Below, in pieces: positions 47,879 through 60,130 of a DNA stretch of 64,000 nucleotides. The notes under the pieces are model-generated. The model was not told the DNA's origin. It did not search any database and saw nothing but the letters and a program-made list of their open reading frames with translations. The stretch lies in NCBI GenBank assembly GCA_022385755.1, contig MU278348.1, positions 1,027,035 through 1,091,034 on the forward strand, read 5' to 3'. The DNA is from Trametopsis cervina (taxonomy: Eukaryota; Basidiomycota; Agaricomycetes; Polyporales; Irpicaceae). The translations under genes and the position numbers were made by a program. Every line of letters starts with the position of its first letter. Positions within the stretch are counted from its first letter, which is position 1.

Positions 47879-50294
47879 ATGTCTCCCTATAATAGCTACC
47901 AACGCTCGGAGGCATCCCGCTCACCAAGCGCTACAAGACATCAGCCCTCACAACAGGATTACCCAGAAGATGATCTTTTCGTAGAAGAAGACGTTCAGAT
48001 GCTTCACATAGACTCGGAACAGCCGGTCTCTCCAGCTAGAACGCACCTCATACGGGCCCTCGCTCTACTCTGCGCCTGCTCACTCAGCATAGGCAGCCAC
48101 TAGTACGTCTGGCGTCATCCTTACACCGCCCTTTTTCATGTCTCACGACAATTGTAATTAGTGCATCATACATCCTTGGACCCCTCAAGTCCCGGCTTTC
48201 AAGAGAGATGGGCACCAACAACACAGAATTCTCACTTCTTATATCCGCATTCTCGCTAAACAGCACTTGGACGCCACTTGTCGGAGGTGTACTCGCCAGT
48301 AGGCTTGGTACGACTTATACTAGTATACTGGCCACAGGAGTGGTTTTCCTAGGTGTGTATTACTCCTGGTATGCCTTATTCATGCGCTACAACACTTTAC
48401 CCCATTATAGGACAGCTTTGTCTGCTCATAGGAAACCTCTCCGGAAGCGTCCGCACTATGGCTTTGGGGATGTTCATCTTCGGACTTGGGGTGAGCCCGC
48501 TCGCCGTCGTGCAAGAGACCATCATCGTCCGATTTTTCAAGTCACACGGACTCGGGGTCTCGCTCGCTCTGGGCCTCGTCGCCGGCAAGGGAGCCTCGTT
48601 CATCGCCGCTCGCACCTCTTACCCCCTCGCTCAGCAATTCGGCCCACATGCGCCGTTTTACGCTGCTACCGGCCTCGCCTGCATCTCGTTTTGTGTGAAC
48701 TTGGTATATCTTTCCGCGTCGAAATGGCTGGTCCGGGGTGCGGGCGCTGAATTGGAGGCGACGGATTTGCACGAGGAAGCCGCGCAGCAGCATGCCGAAC
48801 ATGTCCGAAGTGGATCGCTGCATAGCTTGTCCGAGGCGGAGGCTCTAAAAGAGGTCGCAAAGAGGCGGGTCGTCCACCTCCGTGACATTACGAAGCTCGG
48901 GGACGTGTTCTGGGCGTGAGTTGCACTACTGTTCATCGCAGACCCGCGCTAACCCGAAGAGACTGGCAGTTACATTGGCTTGAACATTCTCTGCGGAGCC
49001 ATCTGGTCGCCATTCACACATCTCTGCGCGTACGTCCCATTTTCCTTCCCAGCTTTTCTGCTCTGACTTGCGTATGCAGTAACGTCATTGAACGTCGATA
49101 CCATCTTGCCGAATCGGATGCAAGCGAGAAGGCATCTTACCTGCTTGCTGGAAGTGTAGTGCTCTATCCCATAGTATGTGATCAATGGATTTCCTCTAGG
49201 GTCTAGCTGAACGATTCTGCACAGACTGGCTATGTAGTAGATGCTTTGAAGAAGCACGGCATTGTTCTGCGTTTGTTCGTGCTCTCTTCCTGCATGACGT
49301 TGTTGGCGTATTTGTGGCTGGTTCTGCCACCGGAAACTACCAAGACACCGATCCCGGCTATCATCTCATTTGCATTCGGTCACGGCTTCTCCCCTCGTTA
49401 GTATTCCTTCGGAAGAAGTTTGGCGGATTGCTAATGATACTATGAACTACAGTTCTGCTCGTCGTTCTTGTGCCAGAGATCGTCGCATCTAAGTACATCT
49501 CGACAACACTCGGTGCCCACAAAGCAGTACGTCCAGATACATATCCGTTATTCCGGTATATGCTCAGTTGTAAACCTCATCCGCCATAGCTTGAACAAAC
49601 CGGCTCCACTATATTCCAAACTCTCGCAGGTGTTGCACTTGACATCAAATCGAAGAAGCATACCGGGGAGCTTATGCCCAGTTCTCTCGCTGTTGAAGAC
49701 AAAGACATCCAATACCAATACCTATTGAACGCTTTCCTCCTACTCAATGTCCTTCAGCTCGGAGCCATCATAGCCCTCGCGCGACTAGATCGCAAGCAGA
49801 AGCGGGCCGCCATACGGTTATCGACTGCACTGCTTCCCCCTATCACCGAGGAAGAGGACGATGAGGCGAGCGGGCTCGATGCTCAAGCGAAGCGAAACGC
49901 GAAGGACCCGGCGGATGAGTGGCAAGAGTTCGACGCGTCGGCTCAGCGGTTGCTACAGGCTCCTGCGAGTAGACACGGCACTGTCAGGAGCATACGCGGG
50001 TTGAACCTCCCCTCATCTTCTCCTTCTCCTTCCGCAGCTCCTGAACCCAGCATCCCTCTGCGCCGCTCAGCATCACAAGCTAGCTCGGCGCGGAGCAGCC
50101 GATACTTGATAGAGTCCGGGATTGCAGGGGGTGGAACCTTGAAGGTTGTCAGGACGAAGAAGGAGGTGAAGAGAGGAGAGTGGTTTGCGATCCTGTCGGC
50201 GTGCGGGATTGCGTTTGCTTGGATCCTGTTTATGGGTGTCGCGTGGCTGAGGCTCAGGAGCAAGCAGGAAAGGGAGGTGCAGGGGGGATTGTAG
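47879..50294 (+). CDS. MFS transporter, MFSD1-like
   Basis: Eight exons: 47879-48102, 48162-48352, 48411-48915, 48970-49029, 49080-49173, 49225-49396, 49453-49526, 49590-50294, for 674 residues. After an acidic N-terminus (MSPYNSYQRSEASRS..., with YPEDDLFVEEDVQM), helices follow in the 12-helix MFS order: LIRALALLCACSLSIGSHYA, LISAFSLNSTWTPLVGGVLASR, ILATGVVFLGQLCLLIG, MALGMFIFGLGVSPLAVVQE, LGVSLALGLVAGKGASFIAA and a second set after a long acidic loop (WLVRGAGAELEATDLHEE...). The loop and helices (YIGLNILCGAIWSPF, GYVVDALKKHGIVL, AFLLLNVLQLGAIIALARLD) resemble the MFSD1 family, lysosomal dipeptide carriers in animals. Substrate is not provable here. The last 120 residues are a Ser-rich soluble region ending in one more hydrophobic helix. 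Confidence 0.85.
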
Positions 50295-50988
50295 AGTGCG
50301 GAAAAATTATGGCCGGTTCTTTGCCTTGGGAGTGGTTTATGGTTGGTTACGGACAGCATAAAGCTTTTATGTTTGTAAAACTCAGTTGGCAGGAATCTCG
50401 TGTATCATACTGCCATAGATTCTGGCATTCTCATATTTATTCGATTTGTTGTTGCAAAGGGATTACTGTGCAGGACTCGGGCTTCTGTACGTCGAATGCT
50501 GAATGAATAAAATGATACAATGCGTACAAGTACGATCGTCACGAAAATCCCTGTATTGTCGACGTGGTTTGACACCAATATAGTGTAAGTAGACAAGCAG
50601 GAAGCAGGCTTAGCAGTGAATGGGTCACACGCATGGGTCACGAAGCGTCACCTGGATGTGACACTTGCGGGTAGACGCTCGTGTCGCTTACGTGAGCATA
50701 CTCATTCTCGAAGCGGCAGCTGTGTGTAGGACGAGCACAAGCCCTCCCCGCCCGCCAACAGCGTCAAGACCTCAAGAGGTGAGTACGAGACTATGCTAGG
50801 ACGCTGCGAGATGCCGTTGGGACGTGTCGATGCGGTATCTGGAAGGAGAGGCGTCGTGTGGAAGGGTGGATGGACTGGAGGATGATTGGATGACACCGAC
50901 CTCAGGCCAAAACTTCGCAGTCTACTGTGTGCTAGGTCGACGGTCCACGATCTGACTACGTTCGTCTCTTTTCATTCTAGCTCGCAAA
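50295..50988 (+). promoter_or_regulatory. eL15 upstream region and 5' leader intron
   Basis: A donor GTGAGTACG at 50779 and acceptor TTCTAG ending at 50980 define a 202-base leader intron that ends eight bases before the eL15 start codon. Upstream (50300-50700) are the transporter 3' UTR and promoter sequence; the C-rich stretch 50740-50770 is the likely transcription start zone. Confidence 0.65.
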
Positions 50989-51822
50989 ATGGGCGCATAC
51001 AAGTATATCGGCGAGCTGTACAAAAAGAAGCAGTCCGATGTGCTGCGTTTCCTCCTCCGTGTTCGGTGAGCACCTTCAGCACGTATCTCTGATTTGGGGG
51101 GCTGAACTGACCTTCCTTAGTTGCTGGGAGTACCGTCAACTGAACGTCATCCACCGTGCCTCCCGTCCTTCCCGCCCCGATAAGGCTCGTCGTCTCGGCT
51201 ACAAGGCCAAGCAGGGCTACGTTATCTACCGTGTCCGTGTGCGCAGGGGTAACCGCAAAAAGCACGTTCCCAAGGGTGTGTTCCATCTCTTGCACACTTA
51301 GTGTCCGACTGAACGCGTTCTTGTCATCTAGGTGCCACTTACGGCAAGCCCGTCCGCCAGGGTGTGAACCACCTCAAGCCTCAGCGAGGTCTGCAGAGTG
51401 TAGCGGAGGAGCGTGTTGGCAAGCGGTGCGGAAACTTGCGTGTACTCAACTCGTACTGGGTCAACCAAGACGGTGTTTACAAGTACTACGAGGTCATCCT
51501 CGTTGACCCCAACCACAAGGCTGTAAGTTGTTTGAGCAAAAGTAAGGATGGAGGATTCAAAGCTTACCTCGATTGACATAGATCCGCCGGGATCCCAGGA
51601 TCAACTGGATTGCGAAGGCAGTTCACAAGCACCGTGAGTCTCGCGGTCTCACGAGCATTGGCAAGAAGGTGTGTTCTTTCTGTCTACCCCTTGTCATTAC
51701 AGCCGTGCTCAGCTTTTCTTCCACAGAACCGTGGTCTTGGCAAGGGTCACCGCTACAACCACACCCCCGGCTGGTCAACCTGGAAGAAGCACAACACCCT
51801 GTCCCTCCGCCGTTACCGGTAA
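50989..51822 (+). CDS. RPL15: 60S ribosomal protein eL15
   Basis: Five coding exons: 50989-51065, 51121-51275, 51332-51522, 51582-51668, 51727-51822, for 201 residues. The sequence starts [19 protein letters not shown] and has the eL15 blocks [78 protein letters not shown] and KCR-like [21 protein letters not shown]. It ends [10 protein letters not shown]. It is a large-subunit ribosomal protein. Strong codon bias (GTC, AAG, CGT) fits high expression. Start and stop are in the expected positions. Confidence 0.97.
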
Positions 51823-53730
51823 ACTACTCGTTGTGTTGTCTCATGTTGTTCTATTGCTCTTTTACGCCCACTCTGTGTCATCGTACATCTCCACGTCGCC
51901 ATTTCCATCATGTCGATTCATGTTCCTTATGGATGTATGCCGCTGTGAAAACAAAACTCTTCGCTACCGAGCGGCTCAGCAAGTCGTCTGAACCCCGTGG
52001 ATGTCCGTTTGAGACAGTGATGTCTATGAGATTGTGAGTATGCGATGTACCAGCCATCCTAACGTCAGGCAATCAGACGATTCCCATGGACGCCATAGAC
52101 GTTTCTGGTTCAGTGTACAGCACACTAAGTGGTCTGTTCGCCGCGTTACTGGGATGTTCGCGGTGCAAGCGTACCACAAAGCACTGGACACTGTCCTGTT
52201 GGATACCAGCATGTGCATATAAAAGAGTGCTCGTTTATGAGTAGATGTACACTGTATTACTTTCAGAACCGCCGTAGGTACACACACAACATACCTCGTG
52301 TGGAGGCTGAGCTTTGAGTACGTATACTAACATTCAATAAATGATACAAACTAATCGATCAGCTTTCACACAACAACATGATGACGCAGGTGGCCACATT
52401 CTCGAACTCGGCTACTACCCCAGACAACCACTCCCGTCACATCAAGATATGGTATGGCAGTGCTTACATCGGTGATGCTCGGCAACAAGAAGATTGACCT
52501 TTAGGTATCTGTCCTTGCAACTAAGCCCTCCGAAGAGACAAGGCAGATGGACGGGTCTCAACATTGTCTTTGGGACAGATCACTGGTACCGAGAGCTTGT
52601 GGATGCAGACAAAGGGCCGGGCGTGTTGGTCATGTTGCACACCTGCAGAAGACAGGCAAAAAGTGCGCCTGGCGACGCGCATGAATGAGTAGAGTGCGAG
52701 ATTCGGAATATGAGCAGTGATGTTTCCGCGAGGAGTCTAGTGCACTTGGGGAATGACGAGAGAAGATGCTTCGCATGTTCGCCATATCGTATGCATTTGG
52801 CTGTTATGCTGTGTCATGTTCGGGTGGAAGTGGGTGAATAGTACTCTCTCATCTTCTTGTGGTATTTAAGCTCTAGGAACCACAGTTTCGCTTGAGGGAG
52901 CGCACCAAGGAGGAGGTAGTGCCATCCCTTCTTCAAGTGCGACTGAAACGGTCTTGTCCGGTCAGCGTTGTGACTACGTGGATATGAATAGAAAGTAACC
53001 ATTAGTTCTTAAAAACCATCGTTATGGTACGCGTGCGGTCGGATGTGGCGATTTGAGAAAGATGTCACTGGGCACTGACTGTGGTGCGTGCAGTTAAACG
53101 TCGCAGGCTGACCTGTTGGGGGGAGTGTTTTGACAGTAAACTACATATTATCCTTACATGCCACTCTAGATAGCTTGAGATGGTACTGTGAGCCAGTTAC
53201 TATGATGCAAGTGCGAGTTCGAAGCTGGTGTTGATACAAGCGCTATGAAACAAGACAGATCGTACCTGGCCAAACAATCGACGCCACCCTAGATTAGCGT
53301 GCAAGATGTACAGGCGCCCTGGCAAACTCCGAAACGTCGCCTCATACGCTCGCACGAACCTCGGCGAAACGTCTGATTGCTCTCTCCTCCCCTCGCCCCC
53401 GTTTCCTCAACATTCACAACCGCTAAACAGCAGCCCGGGTCTTGCTGTCCTATTAAATTGTGCCTCGAGGCGTATTGTAGACTAAATACTGGGTCAGCTG
53501 TGTCACTGCGCGTTCGCAGTCGTGAAAATACAGCCTATTTGACCAGCACCGCGAGTTTTCCATCATATCCTCAACTTTCGCCAGTCTACCTCGTGTATGT
53601 TCAGGAATCTTCCGACATAAAGCTGCTTATAGCCTGCGCTCTTTCTGTACATAAGCTCTCACCTTGGCTACCGTCCCCCTTTCCCTCCCCAATACCTTCG
53701 CTCTCAACCGCAAAGCTTCCTCCAACGTAG
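51823..53730. other. 1.9 kb intergenic region before the GH16 gene
   Basis: No gene assembled. The region is mildly A/T-rich and contains short unconserved open frames. 53370-53730 shows a C/T-rich leader-like stretch leading to the glucanase start. The rest may be regulatory; no repeats were seen. Confidence 0.45.
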
Positions 53731-55578
53731 ATGCTGTTACAGCTAGTCCTCGCTCTTGGATATGGCTTGCCTTCATTACTAAGTGGAATCACAACGCACT
53801 CGCAATATTCCCTCGGTGCGGGGTCTTTCTTTCTATTCTCAATATATCCGCCCTTGTCTCTAGCTATTTCCGCCAACAAGCGAGCCATAAATGCCACTAA
53901 CAGCACAACATTTGTCTGGGAAATACAAGACACATACGCAGGAGATACGTTCTTCGAGTAAGCCAACCGCTGCTCCGCAGTATAGATTCTTACACCGACG
54001 AACAGTGAATGGGATTTCTTTACAGGGCCGGATCCTACTAAGTGAGTACCTCCTATTTCGTCCGCACATAATGAACTAGCTAAATACATGTCTTGTCAGT
54101 GGGATGGTAAAGTGAGCGGCCCTTCTAGCTATGCAACGACGCCCTTGTTGATAGGGTGTTTAGCTACACCACTCGAGACTTCGCCTTTGCGAATGGTCTA
54201 GCTTATGTTGAAAACGGCATTGCTATCATGAAGGGCGATAATACTACACAACTGGGGTCTGGTGTATTCAGGAATAGGTTCATCTTTCTCGAAGGAGGCG
54301 TGCTCCCCAGCCCGCTAATATTCCCAACAGCGTTCGTATAAACAGTCAGAAGAAGTACAACACTGGCCTCTATGTTCTCGATCTAAACAAGGCGCCATGG
54401 GGTTGCGGTGTGTCTTCTCCGCTGAATTCATTGAATCGATCAGCACTGACAGGCGCACCGCTGACGCAGGCGTTTGGCCCGCATGGTGGTCAGTGGGACC
54501 TGACTGGCCGAATGTACGTCCTTCCCGCAATAGATCTTGCTCGTCTGACTTCCTTGTTCCTGCAGAATGGAGAGATCGATATTATCGAAGGGGTGCACGA
54601 CAATGAGCACAACCAAGTGACCTGGCACACAGGGCCTAGTATGTATATCCTGCAACGTCCTGTGACAAATCTGACGCAACCATCATATAGACTGCACTCT
54701 TACACCTACTGCAAATTTCACTGGTAGTGTAGTGGTAAGCGATTATATCTTCTTATAGGTCGCCTTGAGCTAACTATCAGCCTTTGAGTAGACGACCAAC
54801 GGCCAACCAAATCTTTATTGTGGCTTCTCGAGCGATAATGCAGGTTGCGCGATTACTGAATGGAGTCGTGCGTCGTACGGCCCTACGTTCGATGCCGCGG
54901 CAGGTGGTGTATTCGCCATGAAATGGGACGACACCGGCATGTCAGTGTGTAAGTGTACATCTAGCCTGTTCACAGGTAATTACTACTTATGGCTCTACCT
55001 AACTCGGCAGGGTCTTTCTACCGAGCCCTTGTGCCCGTTGATCTGCAACAAGGCAATCCGAAACCAGACACTTGGGGCCTACCCAATGCATACCTTTCCA
55101 GCGAGAACTGCGATCCGAAGACCAATTTCGCAAACCACACCATTGTATTCGGTATGTCCCGGTCTCCGATATGTAACCATCACCGGCCTAACCGAGTTGT
55201 TCTTACTCTAGATCTTACGTTTTGCGGTAAGTGATGACCACGTTCTGTTTCAGCCTCCCGTTCTCAGCTAGGACGTGCCCTGGGTTGTAGGTGACTGGGC
55301 TGGGAACTCGTATTCGACTTCTGGCTGCCCGGGGACGTGCTCTGATCGTCTCATGGATCCGGCTAACTTCGTGGTACGAATACGGTCACATATCTCTCAG
55401 CGGTTCATGGGCTGACATGGGCTCCTGACAGAATGCTTCCTGGTCCATTAACAGCCTAAAAGTGTACAAGAGGATCACGCTCGCACAGCCCACGAGCAAC
55501 ACATCTCATGCCAGCCTCTCAGCCGCGCCTGCATTTGGGCTGCTCCTCTCATGCGTCTTAGCGATGCTCCTTGTGTGA
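53731..55578 (+). CDS. GH16 beta-glucanase (laminarinase type), GPI-anchored
   Basis: Thirteen exons: 53731-53957, 54006-54041, 54100-54111, 54155-54277, 54331-54407, 54470-54513, 54566-54638, 54691-54734, 54792-54948, 55011-55151, 55212-55226, 55291-55373, 55432-55578, for 392 residues. Active-site motif NGEIDIIEGVHDNEHNQ (E-x-D-x-x-E). Family GH16 blocks are DTYAGDTFF, DEWDFFTGPDPTNG, GLYVLDLNKAPWGCG, GVWPAWWSVGPDWPN, FAMKWDDTGMSVW, and DWAGNSYSTSGCPGTC. The C-terminus (ASLSAAPAFGLLLSCVLAMLLV) is a GPI-attachment signal. It likely remodels beta-1,3-glucan in the wall. The N-terminus is odd: over 50 residues of hydrophobic and polar sequence before the mature part, so an undetected intron or other start is possible. 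Two microexons are 12 and 15 bases. Confidence 0.9.
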
Positions 55579-55816
55579 GAATATTTTTAGTGTATGGGTC
55601 ACTGCTGGCCACGATCACGAGTCTTATGAGACATGAAAACTTACGTTTACGAAACTTCCTCACGCTTCTGGGATACTGCATGTTTATAATGAGATTACAA
55701 TCACCACGAACGGAATTTAGCCCCCTTCTCTGTCGGGATCTATGCAGGACTGAGACACGGCTGCTTCCAAGCTTGTGGCCGCCTATCACGTATCTGTTCA
55801 TCATATATAAATCTGA

Positions 55817-57284
55817 TTACAACTTGAACTTCCAGATGGACTCCTCAATATCCGCCGGCGCAGCAGCAGCATTGTCAAGGGCTTGCCCCGGCTCGGCGAA
55901 ACTGGCTCGCAGCGGAGTGACGCTGATCCACCCTTTAGCGATTGCCCACCCGTCCGAGCCGACAGGGAGGCTAGCCATGTCGGGTCGTATGAGCCCGTCC
56001 ATCGATGGCGAGAACTTGAAGGTAAGCCCGGACGGCGCGCTGCCGCTACTCGCAGGAGCAGGAGTTTCCAAAACCCCCTGGGAGTTACTGTCCAACGAAT
56101 CAGGGCCCGCAGGCGAGGTCGCAGGCTTCGGTTTTGCGCCCTCAAACCGCTTGAACAGCCTCCCATAAGAGTTGCGCCATATCCTCGTCCAGCAGATCGG
56201 TAGACCAGGTTCCTCGAGCAGACCCGCGATCATGGGTATATTGACGTTGTAGAGATCGACTTCGTTGTCTCGGATACTGCCCTCGTCGGTCCCCCAGTTG
56301 TCCCATAGGTAGCGGATGATACGGCCGCCGATGGCGTGGGCGGGCTCGAAGTAGGTGAGCGGAGTGGGGTGCTCAACTGTGCCGTAGGAGATGGCTATCG
56401 AGCGCGTTTTGGAGAGGCTGGAAGAGAGGGCGGCACCGATTGTGCCGGACGACAAGGCGAATGCGGCTGAGTATAGATGTTCGGTGAGAATAGATATATG
56501 AGGCGGAGGAGTATCACAGTGAATTCACCTGAGCTATTGCGTCCCAGATTAGGGCCCGATATCTGCGTAGGAACATAATCAGTATAATGCCCTGTGACTC
56601 CTACGTCTTTCACTCACCACCAAGTCGATCTCTCCAGGGTAAAGATTATGTAGCGCAATATTTGCGCATGTCGCTGGAGTCTGGAAATACCAGGGATATA
56701 TTAGCGTGACTGGGCTGTGGACCACACATCCAGGGCATACCCCGTCTAGAAGTATCCATTCAGCGGCCTCTCCATCCTTCAGAGCTCTTGAGACTTCTGA
56801 TACTTCGCCCGCGCCGTCTATCAAAGAAGATGGCTCAGGACCGGGGCAACATACACTGAAATTTGCTGCAGGCACTGACCAGGGTCTCGAGGATAGTAGT
56901 ACCGCCCATATATCGTCTCCGTTATCTGGTATGCTTTCCCTGGATCGCGCAAGCAATGTCAGACATATCAGACGAGTATCATTTAGACCTGAGCTCACCT
57001 ATCCAAGATTTCTGGGAGCTTGGGACGACAACTCTCACATCCCAGCCTACCAATACATGACATCAGCCTCGTGCATCCTAACTTCTTTTCTTTGGTTACT
57101 AACGTACCAAGTTCTTTAGTTAGATGCCTATATAGTCCATAGATATACGGCGAATCGCGTCCGGGAGGTCCATCGTCGTTCTTCGCAGCACAGACTCGAG
57201 TTCAGCATTCCGGATCGGCTGAAAGTGAGTACGTGAGACTATACTTACAGTTAGCAGAACCCTCAGTCGTGAGTTAGAAGACAT
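55817..57284 (-). CDS. SurE-like acid phosphatase / 5'-nucleotidase
   Basis: Eight exons: 57284-57249, 57180-57108, 57046-56999, 56939-56880, 56817-56741, 56680-56618, 56562-56529, 56466-55817, for 346 residues. The start MSSNSRLRVLLTNDDGPPG holds the SurE metal site (NDDG), followed by SPYIYGLYRHLTKELGWDVR, VVVPSSQKSWIGKAY, LLDGTPATCANIALHNL and the second metal motif ISGPNLGRNSS (SGxNxG-like). The C-terminal part (SSGTIGAALSSSLS, GTVEHPTPLTYFEPAHAI) matches fungal SurE proteins related to the N-terminal half of Pby1, which removes phosphate from nucleotides. The Pby1 tubulin-tyrosine-ligase half is absent. The seventh exon is only 34 bases. Confidence 0.92.
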
Positions 57285-57721
57285 CCCTTTCGTTTAGTGG
57301 ATTTGTGTCGTTAACAGTGCGATGTTCGAGACAAGAAATGAAGCAGGGAGCTTTCAGCCGAACGGTAGAGAGCATGTTGTATGCATGTATCATGTACGTG
57401 GGTCCTTTGAGATCGCTTAATCTTAGCACTGCATGATCACATCATTCTGGCTCGATATCGAGATTCTCCATGTACGCAACTACAACACTCCATACGCAAC
57501 ATATCTCGCAGTCTGGTTTGACAGGACCCCGCTAAACGTATTGCAGACAGTAACCTCGCCGTGCGTAGGTTGAAGTACTGTTTTCGGAGACCACGACGTA
57601 ACCAAATGCCGAAGTACTAAGTACTTCGTACGAGAGATTTCCCTCGTGAGTTGGTAACGCTCACTTTTGAGCGTGAACAGGTGTACCCTGTTAGGCTATT
57701 CAATTGGGCTTTAGTGTGACC
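57285..57721. other. intergenic: SurE promoter and MYG1 3' end
   Basis: Both neighbours are on minus. The segment holds the SurE upstream region and the MYG1 3' UTR. Nothing else recognised. Confidence 0.5.
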
Positions 57722-59091
57722 TCACTTAGGGATGGTCAACGCGAGTTTGGCAAGAGCAAGCGCGCCCTCTTTCGTCTTGTTCCCTGTACACGCAATACAA
57801 GATCAGTCTAAAGGTCTCTTCACGGTCAGAACAAGACGTACCCCCGATGAAACCGCTAGCATGAACGAACACGCCTCCTTCGATCCCAGAGACCTTCGAC
57901 AACTCATCGTCCCGCAGACCACGCCAAGCCTCCGGCAATGCCTTGCGGCTCTCAAAGCTCTCTGGGGAGATAGGAACGGCTTGTATACGCCACTGACCAC
58001 CCGTCTCGTCAGGGTAGATCACATAGATAGGCTGCTCAGAGGATGATATGCCAAGCTCCCCTTCGAGCTCAAAGAGGTGCTCTTTCCATGGTGCGAATGC
58101 TTCGAAGAGGATGATCTTGCCATCAGGTTCCGCTTGAGTCCTGTTTCGAAGCGCCGCTGCGACGAGGTCTCGGGCAGGCAGCCAAGCGTTAGCGTAGTAG
58201 GCGAGACGATCAGCGAACTCGCCGCCGACTAGCTGCGAGGCTTTCAAAAACTGTGTCTACAAGAGAGAGTCAGTACTTGCATACAACCCAATGTCAGTGA
58301 TATGGTCACGTACGTCAACAATGTTCGAATCAACAGACTCATTCCAAGCAGGGTTAAGGTGACCGACTCTGGCGGAGACATCGGTGCGAACACGGTAACG
58401 GGGAGCGATGTCGGTTGGGTACTGCGATATTCCATTGTCGATGGCATCAATTGCCTCTATGAACTCCTGAACAAACAACGCATATTAGCATTGTGATACA
58501 TATAACGTACATCAGACCGACCTTGTATAGTTTCAGCCAGAGGGTATTGACACGTTCGTCTTCAACTTTTGCTACTAGCCAGTTGGCTATAATCTGACGA
58601 CCGAAATGCCTGGAGAACTATCAGCTCTGGCTTTCGGAGCCCCTGCAATCGGCAAACTCACTTATAGACGAGCCCTGCGGATGACAGCTTTGTGTCGAAT
58701 CCATGACCGAAAACCTCATTGAATCCCCTCTGGTGGTGGTCAAAACGCTGCTTTCCCTCATCATAAACGCCTCCGACGTCAACGACGATAGTGCAGGTGT
58801 CCAAGACCGCAGGGTCCCTGGTCCGCTTGAGTCCTAAACGCGAGTGATCAGCAGAATTCGCACTAACACGACTAGGCCGCATACATACCAGCTTCGCGGT
58901 ACTCATCGGTAAGATGAAGCAGGAAGACTGCGAGTGCTTCGTCGCAGTGGAAGGTGCCGTTGTGGGTGCCGATAATCTGACGAACATGATTGGTTTATGA
59001 TTCAACAGACAAAGTAGTGGACGAAACGAACCTTGGACTCGGACATCTTTTGTCTCTTTGCGGGGTGTTCAGAGGTGTTGGAGGCAGACAT
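57722..59091 (-). CDS. MYG1: MYG1 family 3'-5' RNA exonuclease
   Basis: Seven exons: 59091-59032, 58976-58889, 58833-58662, 58609-58522, 58466-58314, 58256-57842, 57783-57722, for 345 residues from ATG 59091. Family blocks are [42 protein letters not shown] (DHH-like motif), [66 protein letters not shown], and [19 protein letters not shown] with [13 protein letters not shown]1 proteins act in nucleolus and mitochondria to process rRNA and mt-RNA. The same frame stays open upstream to an ATG at 59211, adding 40 residues rich in Arg, His and Ser and free of acidic residues, which reads as a mitochondrial presequence; the protein may be made in two forms. Confidence 0.95.
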
Positions 59092-59211
59092 GTATCGTGC
59101 TCGAGGTTGCGGGCTTTTATGCGAGAATATGTGTGGCCCGCGATGGCGATGGTAGCGATAGGCAGAAGCCGAGCAGAACGAATGCTGAAGAGATGGCAAA
59201 TACCGCAGCAT

Positions 59212-59559
59212 GCCGAAGCCTAGACACGACAGAACTGCATCAAGGAGTTCGCATACCGAGCTCGAGGGAAAGAGCCGCCTCGGCAAAAATAGGTTCGAAG
59301 GCTTTCTAAGCTTCACAACTGTGCTACTGTAAACGAAATTACTGTTGCTGCAGGCTGTGAATCCTCCATTTCAAGATGTCACTTCTGCATAAATACCTGA
59401 TTAAGCGGTGCAAGTCCTGTTAACGAAGGTACAAGATGTATGATGTGCTAGGATGGCAAGGTCCGACAATGTAAAGAGTCCATGAGAGATAACAACGAAA
59501 ACAACGATGTCCACACCGCCCCAATAAGTCCAAAAACCCACCCCGCAGCACCTCCTCTC
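59212..59559. other. intergenic: MYG1 upstream region
   Basis: Located between the MYG1 long start and the stop of the GPI-type gene, both on minus. No coding. Confidence 0.5.
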
Positions 59560-60130
59560 TTAGGCTAGTAGCAGAGTTCCTCCAACCGCTATACCTGCTA
59601 CTACCGACAGGAGGGTTCCGACATGAGCGAGCGCGGCAGAGATGTAGGTATCAGGAGGGCCAAATCGACCATCTGAGGACTTTTCTCCAGGATGAGGGGC
59701 GCCACCAGGCAGTGTTTGCCCTCCGCCGTCGACGTCAGCTGGCGCTGTAGGTAACGGGCCCGTAGAGGACGAGCTTGATGCGGAACTTGAGTTGGATGCT
59801 GGAGAACCGTTTGCTTGGGTGGGAGTAGGAGTGATAGTGACGTTAAATGTCGATGTGGTGGTAGTGGGTACTCGACCACCTGAGATGAAACCGACAATTA
59901 TAGTCGTCCCCACAGACACAATTGGCGATGGAGTGGGGACCGATGAGACACTATTGTTCGCATTACTGCTTTGTGAGGGCGCTGGTGAGGCCGGAGGAGA
60001 TGTACTGTTCTGCAAAAAGGAAGACCGGGAGTATGAGTGGTGAGACAGCGACCAAATTGGTTAGGGGACTTACTTGTGCGACCGCAAGGAGTGGTAAAGC
60101 GAACGTAGCTATGATGGAGTATACTCGCAT
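59560..60130 (-). CDS. Ser/Thr/Pro-rich GPI-type surface protein
   Basis: Two exons, 60130-60074 and 60009-59560, for 168 residues. Residues 1-18 (MRVYSIIATFALPLLAVA) are a signal peptide. The mature part is dominated by Ser, Thr and Pro (SQSSNANNSVSS, SSSASSSSSTGPLP), with many likely O-glycosylation sites, and a short motif VSVGTTIIVGFISGGR. The C-terminus (VGTLLSVVAGIAVGGTLLLA) is hydrophobic after a small-residue region, a GPI-attachment pattern. No catalytic domain is visible. It is presumably a structural cell-surface protein. Confidence 0.8.
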
